Assembly: GCA_934636905.1 (NCBI GenBank) | Contig: CAKUBJ010000020.1 | Span: forward strand, 1 to 35,693 | Reading direction: 5' to 3' | DNA: 35,693 nt | Source: an uncultured Dysosmobacter sp. | GTDB lineage: Bacteria > Bacillota > Clostridia > Oscillospirales > Oscillospiraceae | Part shown: positions 21,789-30,216 of the stretch, in pieces | How positions within the stretch are numbered: the stretch's first letter is position 1 | Layout of the letters: each line of letters opens with the position of its first letter | Position numbers and translations under genes: made by a program | Notes under the pieces: generated by a model | Told to the model about the DNA's origin: nothing | Seen by the model: the letters and a program-made list of their open reading frames with translations, nothing else | Database searches by the model: none

Positions 21789-22742
21789 ATGCGCTACAAA
21801 CTCTTGGGCAAGACCGGAATGAACGTTTCCGAGATGGCTCTGGGCACCTGGGGAATCGGGGGAGCCGGCTGGGACGACAACCCCGAGGAAACCCGTCTGG
21901 ACGCCATCCGGGCCGCCGTGGAATGCGGCATCAACATGATTGACACTGCCCCTGCCTATAACGGCGGCGTGGCCGAGCGCTATATCGGCAAGGTGCTGAA
22001 GGATATGGGTGTCCGCAAGGACATGATGATCACCACCAAGTGCGGCACGGAGTTTATCAACGGGACTTATGTCCGCAGCTGTGCACGGGACACCATCCTG
22101 CGGGAGTGCGAGGAATCTCTCCGGAATCTGCAGACAGATTACATCGACCTCTACCTTATCCACTGGCCGGACGCCAAGGTGCCCATGGAAGAAACCATGG
22201 ATGCGCTGAACACCCTGAAGCAGCAGGGCAAGGTTCTGCACGTCGGCGTGTCCAACTTCACGAAGGAGCAGACCGAGGAAGCCAACCGCTACTGCCCGGT
22301 GGAGGTGTACCAGCCCCAGTACTCCATGGTGTTCCGCACCAATGAGCCGCAGATCAAATGGGCGGCGGAGCAGGGCATCGGCGTCATGACCTATGGCTCT
22401 CTGGGTGCCGGAATCCTGACGGGCGCGTACCGCAGCCTGAGAACCTTTGCGGACAGCGACAACCGCAACCGTTTCTATAAGTTCTTCCAGGAGCCCATGT
22501 TCTCCAAAGTGCAGGAACTGCTGAAGGTTATGGACCAGATGGCGGCGGAGCGGCAGGTGCCCCTCTCCCAGATCGCGCTGAACTGGGCATCCCAGAAGCC
22601 GTTTGTCTCCTGCTGCATCGTGGGTGCGCAGAGCCGGAAGAAGATTGAAGAAAACTGCGCCTGCTTCAGCTGGGAACTTTCGGACGCCGAAATGCGACAG
22701 CTGGATGAAGCCATTCACCGCTATCTGGACGAAGAGGGCTGA
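21789..22742 (+). CDS. Aldo/keto reductase (paralogue 2)
   Basis: This 317-residue enzyme is the first gene of the six-gene operon. It has the same tetrad as paralogue 1 (IDTAPAYNGG, TTKCGTE, IHWPDA) and the same GVSNF, QPQYSMVF and YGSLGAGILTGAY segments. The two proteins are nearly collinear; the main differences lie in the C-terminal third, where substrate loops usually are. GGAGG is 6 nt upstream. Only 3 nt separate it from the FAD oxidoreductase, suggesting consecutive or coupled reactions on the imported compound. Confidence 0.9.
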   Translation: MRYKLLGKTGMNVSEMALGTWGIGGAGWDDNPEETRLDAIRAAVECGINMIDTAPAYNGGVAERYIGKVLKDMGVRKDMMITTKCGTEFINGTYVRSCARDTILRECEESLRNLQTDYIDLYLIHWPDAKVPMEETMDALNTLKQQGKVLHVGVSNFTKEQTEEANRYCPVEVYQPQYSMVFRTNEPQIKWAAEQGIGVMTYGSLGAGILTGAYRSLRTFADSDNRNRFYKFFQEPMFSKVQELLKVMDQMAAERQVPLSQIALNWASQKPFVSCCIVGAQSRKKIEENCACFSWELSDAEMRQLDEAIHRYLDEEG

Positions 22743-22745
22743 ACC

Positions 22746-23954
22746 ATGGCACAGGAAATGCAGCAGGAGCTGGTAGCCCTTCAGACCGGCAAAAGCTACG
22801 ACGTGGTGGTGGTAGGCGGCGGCATCGCCGGCGTCAGCGCTGCCGTGGCAGCCAGCCGGCAGGGCAAACGGGTGCTCCTCCTTGAAAAGGCCAGCTATCT
22901 GGGGGGCCTTGCTACGCTGGGGCTGGTGGTACTGTATCACCCTCCGCTGGACGACGGGAAGGGACGCAAACTGGTGGGCGGCCTTGCCGAGGAACTGCTC
23001 CACCTCTCCATCCGCTATTCTTACGACGATCTGCCTGCCGGCTGGACTTACGGCGCAGAGGAAAACCACGAGGGCGGCCGGTATCAGACCGTTTTCAACG
23101 CCCCGGCCTTTGCTCTGGCGCTGAATGAACTGCTGCAGGCGGAAAAGGTGGACATCCTCTATGACGCACTTTTCTGCATTCCCCGGATGGAGGGCTCCCA
23201 CTGTCTGGGAGTCAGCGTCGAAACAAAGGCCGGCCGTTACTACTACGCCGCCAAGGCCTTTGTGGATGCCAGCGGCGACGGGGATCTGCTGGCCCGTGCC
23301 GGCGCGGAAATGGTGGAGCGTCCGGAAAACGCACTGACCTTCTGGATGCTCTCCACGGATCTGGAACGGATGCAGAACGCCATTGACGCCGGCGACGTGG
23401 GAAAGGCCATCCGGATTGAAGCCATCGGCGCAAATCCCCATGAGGATTGCATGGATCCCGATACCACGCAGTACGGAATCCGGACACCGGAGGAGGTTTC
23501 CGAGTTTATTACCAAGGGAATGAACATGGGGCTTCAGCGGCTGAAGACCTTCGACAAGGCAAAGCGCTGCCTGGTCAGCATCCCCGGCATGGCGGAGTAT
23601 CGCAAAACCCGCGCGCTGGCCGGAGAATACACCATCAGCGAAAAGGATCGGGAGGCTCACTTCGAGGACTCCATCGGCTGCACCAAGGAGGAGTTTGAGC
23701 CTCACTGCATCGAGATTCCCTACCGCTGCCTGATGAGCCGCAAAATCGACAACATCTATGCCGCCGGGCGGATCATCTCCAGTGACGGCCGTCCCCGGGA
23801 TACCATCCGCCTGATTGCCATCTGCGCACAGACCGGCGAAGCCGCCGGACTTGCCGCGTCCATGGTGGCGGATACCGGCTGCACGGCAGCCCAACTGGAC
23901 GTGCCCCGGCTTCAGGAAAAGCTGGTAGAGGCGCACAATCATCTCCATTTTTAA
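22746..23954 (+). CDS. FAD-dependent oxidoreductase (FAD_oxidored family)
   Basis: This is a 402-residue flavoprotein. The N-terminal Rossmann motif YDVVVVGGGIAGVSAAVAAS and the following LLLEKASYLGG bind FAD. A second FAD contact, IDNIYAAGRIISSDGRPRDTIRL, near the C-terminus is typical of the PF12831-like family that includes fumarate-reductase-like and other oxidoreductases. VDASGDGDLLARAGAE in the middle is also characteristic. The substrate is unknown. Cysteines are scattered without an obvious Fe-S motif. It sits between the reductase and the transporter genes in a tight operon, so it probably acts on the transported substrate. Confidence 0.85.
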   Translation: MAQEMQQELVALQTGKSYDVVVVGGGIAGVSAAVAASRQGKRVLLLEKASYLGGLATLGLVVLYHPPLDDGKGRKLVGGLAEELLHLSIRYSYDDLPAGWTYGAEENHEGGRYQTVFNAPAFALALNELLQAEKVDILYDALFCIPRMEGSHCLGVSVETKAGRYYYAAKAFVDASGDGDLLARAGAEMVERPENALTFWMLSTDLERMQNAIDAGDVGKAIRIEAIGANPHEDCMDPDTTQYGIRTPEEVSEFITKGMNMGLQRLKTFDKAKRCLVSIPGMAEYRKTRALAGEYTISEKDREAHFEDSIGCTKEEFEPHCIEIPYRCLMSRKIDNIYAAGRIISSDGRPRDTIRLIAICAQTGEAAGLAASMVADTGCTAAQLDVPRLQEKLVEAHNHLHF

Positions 23955-24007
23955 TCAGTATCCCCGCACCATTTCAATAACCCAAATTTCAGAAAGAGGT
24001 ACAGGAC

Positions 24008-25108
24008 ATGAAAAAAAGAATTTTTGCCACCCTTGCAGCCCTTCTCACCCTCGCGATGGCGCTGACCGCCTGCGGTGCCCCCGCCGCAGACACCAAGACG
24101 GACGACGCAGCCAACACCTCCGGTGAGACTGGCTCCAGCGAACCCACCGCCAATATCGCCGTGGTGTTCAGCACACTGGGCGATCTGAACTTCAACGACT
24201 GGTGCTGGGAAGGGATCTGCCAGGCCCGTGACGAACTGGGCATTGCTTTCAATTATGTGGAAGCCGCTACCGTCAGCGAGGCCGCCACGCAGATTGACGC
24301 ATTTGCCAGCGACGAAATGTATGACCTGATTGTGGTCATCGGCTCCGACCGCGGTGACGCCATGGAAGAGTGCGCTGCCGCGTATCCCGACCAGAAATTT
24401 GCCCTGATTGACGCCGGCGTCAAGACGGATCTGGACAACGTGGTGGGCATCCGTGCCGACTATCCCCAGTGGCAGTTCCTGTCCGGCTGCCTGGCCGGCA
24501 TCGCCACTCTGCGTCCCGATGACTTCGCTCTGGCCAATGCGGAAAACAAGGTGGGCTTCGTAGGCGGCGCTGACACCTACACCTCCCGCGCCGGTGCTGC
24601 CGGCTTCCTGGCAGGCGCCAAGTATGTCAACCCCGATGTGGAGCTCTCCTATTCCATCGTCGGCAGCTACACGGATCCCACCACGGCCAAGGAAATGGCT
24701 CTGACCATGTACGGTGCCGGCGTGGACGTGGTTTCCGTCAACTGCGGCTCTTCCGCCAACGGCGTTCTGGCTGCCGCCGAGGAGTCCAACCGCTACTTCT
24801 GCAGCACCAGCCCCGCTCTGGTTTCCGAAACCAACCAGCTGTGCATCTCCATCACCCGGTTTGACACCTTCGTTTACAAGGCGGTTGAGATGGTACTCAA
24901 CGACACCTGGGAGTCCGGCACGCACATCTACGGCATCTCCGACGGCGCCTGCGAGATTAGCTTTGACGGCGTCAACATCACCATCCCCGACGATGTGAAG
25001 GCCACTCTGGAAAACATCCAGAACAAGATTGTCAACGGCGAAATCGAGTTTGTGGACGAGCCCAACGACATTGACGCCTGGTCTGCCAAGTATCAGTACA
25101 ACGCCTGA
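24008..25108 (+). CDS. BMP-family substrate-binding lipoprotein of an ABC transporter
   Basis: This 366-residue lipoprotein has a signal peptide (KKR start, hydrophobic core 5-20) and the lipobox LTAC with Cys22 as the lipidation site. A low-complexity Asp/Thr/Ser linker (25-46) follows, then a periplasmic-binding-protein fold: VVFSTLGDLNFNDWCWEG near the start and VGFVGGADTYTSRAGAAGF in the middle are typical BMP/Med motifs. Proteins of this family bind purine or pyrimidine nucleosides, and in some cases riboflavin or simple sugars. It should deliver ligand to the permeases encoded downstream. A strong hairpin follows the stop codon. Confidence 0.93.
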   Translation: MKKRIFATLAALLTLAMALTACGAPAADTKTDDAANTSGETGSSEPTANIAVVFSTLGDLNFNDWCWEGICQARDELGIAFNYVEAATVSEAATQIDAFASDEMYDLIVVIGSDRGDAMEECAAAYPDQKFALIDAGVKTDLDNVVGIRADYPQWQFLSGCLAGIATLRPDDFALANAENKVGFVGGADTYTSRAGAAGFLAGAKYVNPDVELSYSIVGSYTDPTTAKEMALTMYGAGVDVVSVNCGSSANGVLAAAEESNRYFCSTSPALVSETNQLCISITRFDTFVYKAVEMVLNDTWESGTHIYGISDGACEISFDGVNITIPDDVKATLENIQNKIVNGEIEFVDEPNDIDAWSAKYQYNA

Positions 25109-25151
25109 TCCCGCAGCCTCTTCTGCCCGAATCACAGGGAAATACTGCAAA

Positions 25152-25177
25152 GCGCCCCGGCTTTTCAGCCGGGGCGC
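25152..25177 (+). promoter_or_regulatory. Hairpin between the binding-protein and ATPase genes
   Basis: This is a perfect 10-bp GC stem (GCGCCCCGGC arm) with loop TTTTCA, directly followed by the AGGAGG of the ATPase gene and without a T tract. Position and strength suit a 3'-end stabiliser that lets the binding protein be made in excess over the membrane components. Confidence 0.65.
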
Positions 25178-25192
25178 AGGAGGAATTACCAT

Positions 25193-26728
25193 ATGAACGT
25201 AGTGGAAATGAAGCAAGTGTCCAAGTCGTTCCCGGGGACAAAAGCGGTTGACGCAGTGGACTTTTACCTCAAAAAGGGAGAAATCCTTTCCCTCCTTGGC
25301 GAAAACGGTGCGGGAAAAACCACGCTGATGAAAATCCTTTACGGAATGCACAGCATGGACAGCGGTGAAATCCTTTTTGAGGGGAAGCCGGTTGAAATCC
25401 ACCGTCCGCTGGATGCCATCAATCTGGGCATCTGCATGGTGCACCAGCACTTCATGCTGGTATCGGCATTCACTGTGGCGGACAATATCATTGCCGGCAG
25501 CGAACCCTGCAGCGGTATTTTCGTTGACCGCCGCAAGGAATATGAAACCATCGAAAATCTGATTAAGACCTTCAACTTCAATCTGGATCCCTATGCAAAG
25601 GTAGGCTCCCTTTCCGTAGGGGAGCAGCAGCGGGTGGAAATCCTCAAGACCCTTTACCGGGAAGCGGAAGTGATTATTCTCGATGAGCCAACCGCCGTTC
25701 TGACGCCTCATGAGGTGGATGACCTCTTTGTCGTGCTCAACCGTCTGCGCGCCAGCGGAAAGAGCATCGTCATCATTACTCATAAACTGAAGGAAACCAA
25801 GGCGATTGCCGATCGCGTCATGGTTCTGCGGGACGGAAAGCTGATCCGGGACGATGTGGATCCCCGGACGACCTCCTACAACGAACTTTCCGACATGATG
25901 GTGGGGCGCCATATTGAACTGGGCGTTGTGGAACGGACAAAGCATACCGGCCCCGTGACGTTTTCCGTCCATGACCTGAATCTTCAGGAAAACGGCCACA
26001 CGGTACTGGAGAATATCAATCTGGATATCCGCAGCGGTGAGATTCTGGGCATTGCCGGCATTGAAGGCAACGGACAGACACAGCTGCTCAATTGTATTAC
26101 CGGCCTTCAGGCCCCCCAGAGTATGCATCTGGAGATCAGCGGCGAAGCCGTCAGCGGCAATCCCGATGTCTTTCTCCGCCATGGGCTTGCCCATATTCCC
26201 GAAGACCGGAATGCCATGGGGCTGGTGGCCACCATGTCCATCAGCGACAATCTGATTCTGGGCTATCAGGATACGCCTGAATACGCTTCTCACGGGTTCC
26301 TGCGCCGCCAGGTCATCAACCAGCAGGCTGACACCCTCCGGAAGGAGTTTCTGGTGAAGGCGCCGGATTCCCAGACCCATGTAGGTGCCCTTTCCGGCGG
26401 CAACGCGCAGAAGGTAATCATTGCCCGCGCCATTTCCAAGCAGCCGAAGGTGCTCATCGTTGCCCAGCCGACCCGCGGCGTAGACGTGGGCGCCAGCGAG
26501 TACATTCGCCGGCGCATCCGGGAACTGCGGGATACGGGTGCGGCAATCCTGCTGGTTTCTGCCGATCTGGATGAGGTGATGCAGCTGAGTGACCGGATTG
26601 CGGTCATTTATGAGGGCAGAATCGTGTACGAAACACCTGCCGACGTTCTCTCGGATGTGGAGCTGGGCATGCTGATGACCGGTACCTCTCCGGAGGAACT
26701 GAAAGGAGTTGGAAATGGAAGCGTCTAA
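25193..26728 (+). CDS. ABC transporter ATP-binding protein, tandem-ATPase nucleoside type (NupO/YufO-like)
   Basis: This 511-residue protein has two ATPase modules. Module 1 has Walker A GENGAGKTTL at about 37-46, Q-loop region MVHQHFMLV, signature LSVGEQQRVEIL and Walker B VIILDEPTAVLTP. Module 2 has a non-canonical Walker A (GIEGNGQTQLL), signature LSGGNAQKVIIARA and a Walker B-like VLIVAQPTRGVDVGA. This asymmetric pattern is normal for the Rbs/Nup class. It energises uptake with the two permeases downstream. The last 14 nt overlap the next gene. Confidence 0.93.
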   Translation: MNVVEMKQVSKSFPGTKAVDAVDFYLKKGEILSLLGENGAGKTTLMKILYGMHSMDSGEILFEGKPVEIHRPLDAINLGICMVHQHFMLVSAFTVADNIIAGSEPCSGIFVDRRKEYETIENLIKTFNFNLDPYAKVGSLSVGEQQRVEILKTLYREAEVIILDEPTAVLTPHEVDDLFVVLNRLRASGKSIVIITHKLKETKAIADRVMVLRDGKLIRDDVDPRTTSYNELSDMMVGRHIELGVVERTKHTGPVTFSVHDLNLQENGHTVLENINLDIRSGEILGIAGIEGNGQTQLLNCITGLQAPQSMHLEISGEAVSGNPDVFLRHGLAHIPEDRNAMGLVATMSISDNLILGYQDTPEYASHGFLRRQVINQQADTLRKEFLVKAPDSQTHVGALSGGNAQKVIIARAISKQPKVLIVAQPTRGVDVGASEYIRRRIRELRDTGAAILLVSADLDEVMQLSDRIAVIYEGRIVYETPADVLSDVELGMLMTGTSPEELKGVGNGSV

Positions 26729-27821
26729 AGGAAACAACATTGCCCGGAAAATCTGGGGAAGTGCCAAACGCCCGGTTCTGGCATTTCTGCTGGCACTGGT
26801 TGTGGGCGGCATCATGATTGCCATCAGCGGCTACAATCCCTTCTGGGTCTATTATCAGGTTTTCGCGCTGGCTTTCAGCAGCACCAAGAATATCGCTTCC
26901 GTTTTTGCGCAGGCGACCCCCCTGATGTTCAGCGGAATTGCTTACGCCATTGCTGCCAAATGCGGACTGGTCAATCTGGGGCTGGAAGGCCAGATGCTGA
27001 GCGGCGCCATGGTATCCGCGCTGCTGGGTGCCTATCTGAAAGGGCTGCCGCTGGTCATCCATCTGCCCATCGCCGTTCTGGGCGGCGCTCTGGCAGGTGC
27101 CTTTATCGGCGGACTTACCGCTTACCTGAAAAACCGGTTCGGTGCCCGTGAAATCATCACCACCGTGATGCTCAACGAAATCGTGGCGCTGCTGGTGTCC
27201 TATCTCTGCAACGGCCCGTTCCGCGCAGAGGGCAGCATCTGGGGCATGACGGAGAAAATTCAGGATTCCGCCGTCATTGCCAAGATCATCAAAAACACCC
27301 AGCTGACCTACGCAATTTTCCTGGCGGTCATTCTGGGAATCCTGCTGGAGGTGCTTCTGAAAAAGAGCACCCTGGGCTATAAAATGCAGGTAATCGGCCA
27401 GAATCTGCGGGCCGCAAAGACGGCCGGCATCCATGTTGACCGCGTCTTTCTCATCAGCTTTGCCCTCAGCGGCGCGCTGGCGGGGCTGTGCGGCACCGCC
27501 ATGATTCTGGGTGTGAACTACAAGTTTATCGACGGCTTTTCTGACAGCTATGGCTGGTCCGGCATCTCCGTGGCGGCGCTGGCGGCATATGATCCGCTTT
27601 TCTCGGTGGTTTCGGCCATCCTCTTCGGCGTCCTGAAGGCAGGTGCCATGATCCTCAACCGCACGTCCAATGTTCCCAAGGAGTTTGTCAGCGTCATTCA
27701 GGCGTTTGTGGTGGTGTTCGTTGCCGCTCCCCGCATGATTGACGCCATGCTGTCTCCCCGGTGGCTCAGGCGGTCAGGTGCCGGCAAACACGGTTCCCCG
27801 AAGGAAGGCGGTGCGAAATGA
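26715..27821 (+). CDS. ABC transporter permease, BMP/nucleoside type (NupP/YufP-like)
   Basis: This is a 368-residue integral membrane permease of the branched-chain/sugar superfamily. A cytoplasmic N-terminus is followed by about eight to ten hydrophobic segments. LVNLGLEGQMLSGAM and the loop TAYLKNRFGAREIITTVMLNEIV are family hallmarks for BMP-linked permeases (EGQM; coupling-loop NE motif). The start at 26715 follows AAAGGAG and overlaps the ATPase gene. Its stop overlaps the second permease by 4 nt (ATGA). Confidence 0.93.
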   Translation: MEASKGNNIARKIWGSAKRPVLAFLLALVVGGIMIAISGYNPFWVYYQVFALAFSSTKNIASVFAQATPLMFSGIAYAIAAKCGLVNLGLEGQMLSGAMVSALLGAYLKGLPLVIHLPIAVLGGALAGAFIGGLTAYLKNRFGAREIITTVMLNEIVALLVSYLCNGPFRAEGSIWGMTEKIQDSAVIAKIIKNTQLTYAIFLAVILGILLEVLLKKSTLGYKMQVIGQNLRAAKTAGIHVDRVFLISFALSGALAGLCGTAMILGVNYKFIDGFSDSYGWSGISVAALAAYDPLFSVVSAILFGVLKAGAMILNRTSNVPKEFVSVIQAFVVVFVAAPRMIDAMLSPRWLRRSGAGKHGSPKEGGAK

Positions 27822-28720
27822 TTACACTTCTGATTGCAGCCACACTGCGGATGGCAATTCCCTACATTCTGGCCACCACCGGCGGCACCTATTCCGTGCG
27901 GGTCGGCATTACGGATCTGGGCTGCGAGGGCATGATGATCGGCGGCGCTTTCTTCGGCGTCATCGGTTCCTATTATTCCGGCAGCCCGTGGGTGGGACTC
28001 CTCTGCGGCGTTCTGGCGGGCATCTGCTTTGCCCTGATGAACGGCGTGCTGCATATTACATTCAAGGTCAATCCCGCCATCAGCGGCGTGTGCGTCAACC
28101 TGCTGTCAACCGCTCTGGCGCCCCTGCTGCTGAAACTCATCTGGGACAACGAAAGCATGTCGCCCATCGTCAATAATTTCAGCAACTTCAGCAATACCTG
28201 GCTTGCTGAAATCCCGGTGCTGGGGGAGCTGCTGAAAACCCAGAACATTCTGTTTTTCATTACGCTGGGCGTGGTTCTCATTGCATGGGTATTCATGTTC
28301 AAAACCAAATACGGCCTGCGGATGCGGATGGTAGGCGAAAATCCGGCAGCCGCCTCCACAGTGGGACTGAACACCGTGGCTTACAAATACTTCGGCGAGG
28401 TGGTCTGCGGTGCCCTCTCCGGCCTTGCAGGCGTGTACCTCTCCCTCGGCCAGCTGAATATGTTTACCGAGGGAATGACCGCCGGGCGCGGCTACATCTG
28501 CATGGTGATCAATGTCATCAGCGGCTACAACCCGCTGCGGACCATCCTGGGCGGAACTTTCTTCGCCTTCTTTGAGGCGCTGCGGACCGTGGTTCAGAGC
28601 ACGGCAGTCAACGCCAACTTCCTGATGATGATCCCGTATATCATGACGCTGGTGGTCATCATCCTCTCTGCGCGGCGCTCCCTTCCCCCCGCCGGCATGG
28701 GAAAGCATTACGACGACTGA
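27818..28720 (+). CDS. ABC transporter permease, BMP/nucleoside type (NupQ/YufQ-like)
   Basis: This 300-residue second permease pairs with the previous one. Family marks are TGGTYSVRVGITDLGCEGMMIGGAFFGV near the N-terminus and GLRMRMVGENPAAASTVGLN before the last helices. It has about eight hydrophobic segments. The start codon overlaps the preceding stop (ATGA), so translation is coupled and stoichiometry probably equal. It is the last gene of the operon, followed 57 nt later by a bidirectional terminator. Confidence 0.93.
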   Translation: MITLLIAATLRMAIPYILATTGGTYSVRVGITDLGCEGMMIGGAFFGVIGSYYSGSPWVGLLCGVLAGICFALMNGVLHITFKVNPAISGVCVNLLSTALAPLLLKLIWDNESMSPIVNNFSNFSNTWLAEIPVLGELLKTQNILFFITLGVVLIAWVFMFKTKYGLRMRMVGENPAAASTVGLNTVAYKYFGEVVCGALSGLAGVYLSLGQLNMFTEGMTAGRGYICMVINVISGYNPLRTILGGTFFAFFEALRTVVQSTAVNANFLMMIPYIMTLVVIILSARRSLPPAGMGKHYDD

Positions 28721-28777
28721 CCCGGCAGCACCTTGCGCATTGACGGAACTTTTCCGACGGACAGAGAATCAAACCCA

Positions 28778-28809
28778 AAAGAACCGCCCTTCCGGGCGGT
28801 TCTTTGTGT
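28778..28809. terminator. Bidirectional intrinsic terminator
   Basis: This is a perfect 12-bp stem (AAAGAACCGCCC arm) with loop TTCC, ending in T-rich sequence on both strands. It separates the convergent transporter operon and the PRTase-like gene. Confidence 0.88.
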
Positions 28810-28825
28810 TCTGTATCTTATGAAA

Positions 28826-29923
28826 TTACAGGATATACTTTTTCAGGGTTTCGCTGAATTCGCTGATGCGCTGCCGGGCGATTTCCTTCAGAGAGACGTC
28901 CTGCATACTCTCCACAAAGCCCCGCTCCTGCCGGTAGAGCCAGCGGGTCAGCTTTTCGTCCAGCTTCTCATAGTGGCAGTCCCGCAGCCAGTCCTCGTAG
29001 GAGATGGGCAGGGGATGCCCCAGCTTTTCCTCCAGCAGGGCCTGCTTGTCAATCCGGTCTGCCCGTTCCAGAATCCCGTTCCAGAATTCCAGAACCTCCT
29101 CCACATGCTCCCGGATTTCGTAGCGGCGGGCGCCGCCGTCGTAAATCGTGCATTTTTCAAAGAGGGGATTCTGCATGGACAGGGTTTCCCGGCGGAAGGC
29201 AGGGGCGATGATGCCGCCCTTCCAGTAGAAGTCAATCAGCGCCCGGTTGATTCCGGAGACGCCCTTGTCGCCCTCTTCGTAGCAGCTGAATACGCCCTCA
29301 TAATACACGGTGATAAAGCCCTCGAACTTCGGCCAGAAGGTGCGGATTTCCCGGGTCAGCCCCTCGAGGATTTCAATGCCCTGCCGGCCGCCGATGGTGA
29401 AGAACACGATGTTCCGCAGCTGGGCGCCGTGCTTCCGGTAGTAATCCGTCACATAGCGGAGGCAGTTCACCAGCGTTTCGCCGGAGGCGATGATGTCCCC
29501 GATCATCAGTGTGCTGTCAGGCACCATGGACAGCTTGCAGTATTTCAGTTCCAGCCCGGTCATTTCCCCGTCCCTGAAAACCCGCTCACTGGACATGAAG
29601 CTGATGTCGTGGACGCGGATGTGCTCCTTGTAGCAACTTTCCTCCAGCGGGTAGTTCAGCGCCCCCCGCAGGATGGAGAGGATGTTGGCGGAGGTGATTT
29701 TCTTATGCTCCTTCAGATAGTACATCATCTGAGAGGTGGCCGTCAGCAGAGAGGCGTACACTTCATAGCCCACCACCTCCGGGTGGTTCATCAGCTTTCG
29801 GGTTTCCGCCTCCGACACAATATAGTATTCGTTGAGGAAGCTGCCGCCGGTCAGACGGTAGCAGTCCACACCCTGATCACAGAATTCCGGCACAATCTGG
29901 ACGTCATCCCACTGTTCAATCAT
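28826..29923 (-). CDS. Phosphoribosyltransferase-fold protein of unknown function
   Basis: This 365-residue soluble protein is not one I can name. The only clear motif is LMIGDIIASGETLVNCL in the middle, which matches the PRPP-binding loop of type I phosphoribosyltransferases (acidic pair replaced by GD, then I-A-S-G-E-T-L). A hood-like region with many aromatic and charged residues and a long C-terminal helical part surround it. It may be a PRTase acting on an unusual acceptor. The ATG at 29923 is chosen because GGAGG lies 8 nt upstream; a GTG at 29986, overlapping the stop of a leader frame, is an alternative. It has its own strong promoter and leader. Confidence 0.7.
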   Translation of the reverse strand: MIEQWDDVQIVPEFCDQGVDCYRLTGGSFLNEYYIVSEAETRKLMNHPEVVGYEVYASLLTATSQMMYYLKEHKKITSANILSILRGALNYPLEESCYKEHIRVHDISFMSSERVFRDGEMTGLELKYCKLSMVPDSTLMIGDIIASGETLVNCLRYVTDYYRKHGAQLRNIVFFTIGGRQGIEILEGLTREIRTFWPKFEGFITVYYEGVFSCYEEGDKGVSGINRALIDFYWKGGIIAPAFRRETLSMQNPLFEKCTIYDGGARRYEIREHVEEVLEFWNGILERADRIDKQALLEEKLGHPLPISYEDWLRDCHYEKLDEKLTRWLYRQERGFVESMQDVSLKEIARQRISEFSETLKKYIL

Positions 29924-29982
29924 TGCTCTTTCCTCCAAAAAAAGAACCAACTGCCAATTTTGTCGGCAGAAGGTCCTTGTGT

Positions 29983-30042
29983 TCACACATCCTTGAGTAA
30001 AGAGACGGCGCGGCTCCGCGTATTCCGTTTTTCCAGCAGCAT
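29983..30042 (-). CDS. Possible 19-residue leader peptide upstream of the PRTase-like gene
   Basis: On the minus strand ATG at 30042 opens MLLEKRNTRSRAVSLLKDV, preceded by AGGGAGG about 10 nt upstream and located just downstream of a consensus promoter. After its stop a short stem (CTGCC/GGCAG with extra G-T and A-T pairs) followed by a run of seven T at about 29939-29945 could be an attenuator. Confidence 0.45.
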   Translation of the reverse strand: MLLEKRNTRSRAVSLLKDV

Positions 30043-30075
30043 ATCCGGCGCGCCTCCCTTTTTTCGACTGGGTCT

Positions 30076-30104
30076 ATTATACGGAGAAGCCCCGGGCTTG
30101 TCAA
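30076..30104 (-). promoter_or_regulatory. Promoter of the PRTase-like gene
   Basis: On the minus strand, consensus TTGACA (30104-30099) and consensus TATAAT (30081-30076) are separated by 17 nt. This is the best match to the sigma-A consensus in the window. The leader to the start codon is about 145 nt. Confidence 0.9.
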
Positions 30105-30216
30105 TAACGGGATTGGGAAAGCCGCGGACAAATTTTGCGGATACCGGCGCACCCCGGACGCCGGGAGAATCTTTCCCGGGAAGCACCGGCGGGATTCTCC
30201 GGAAAATGAAAAAAGC

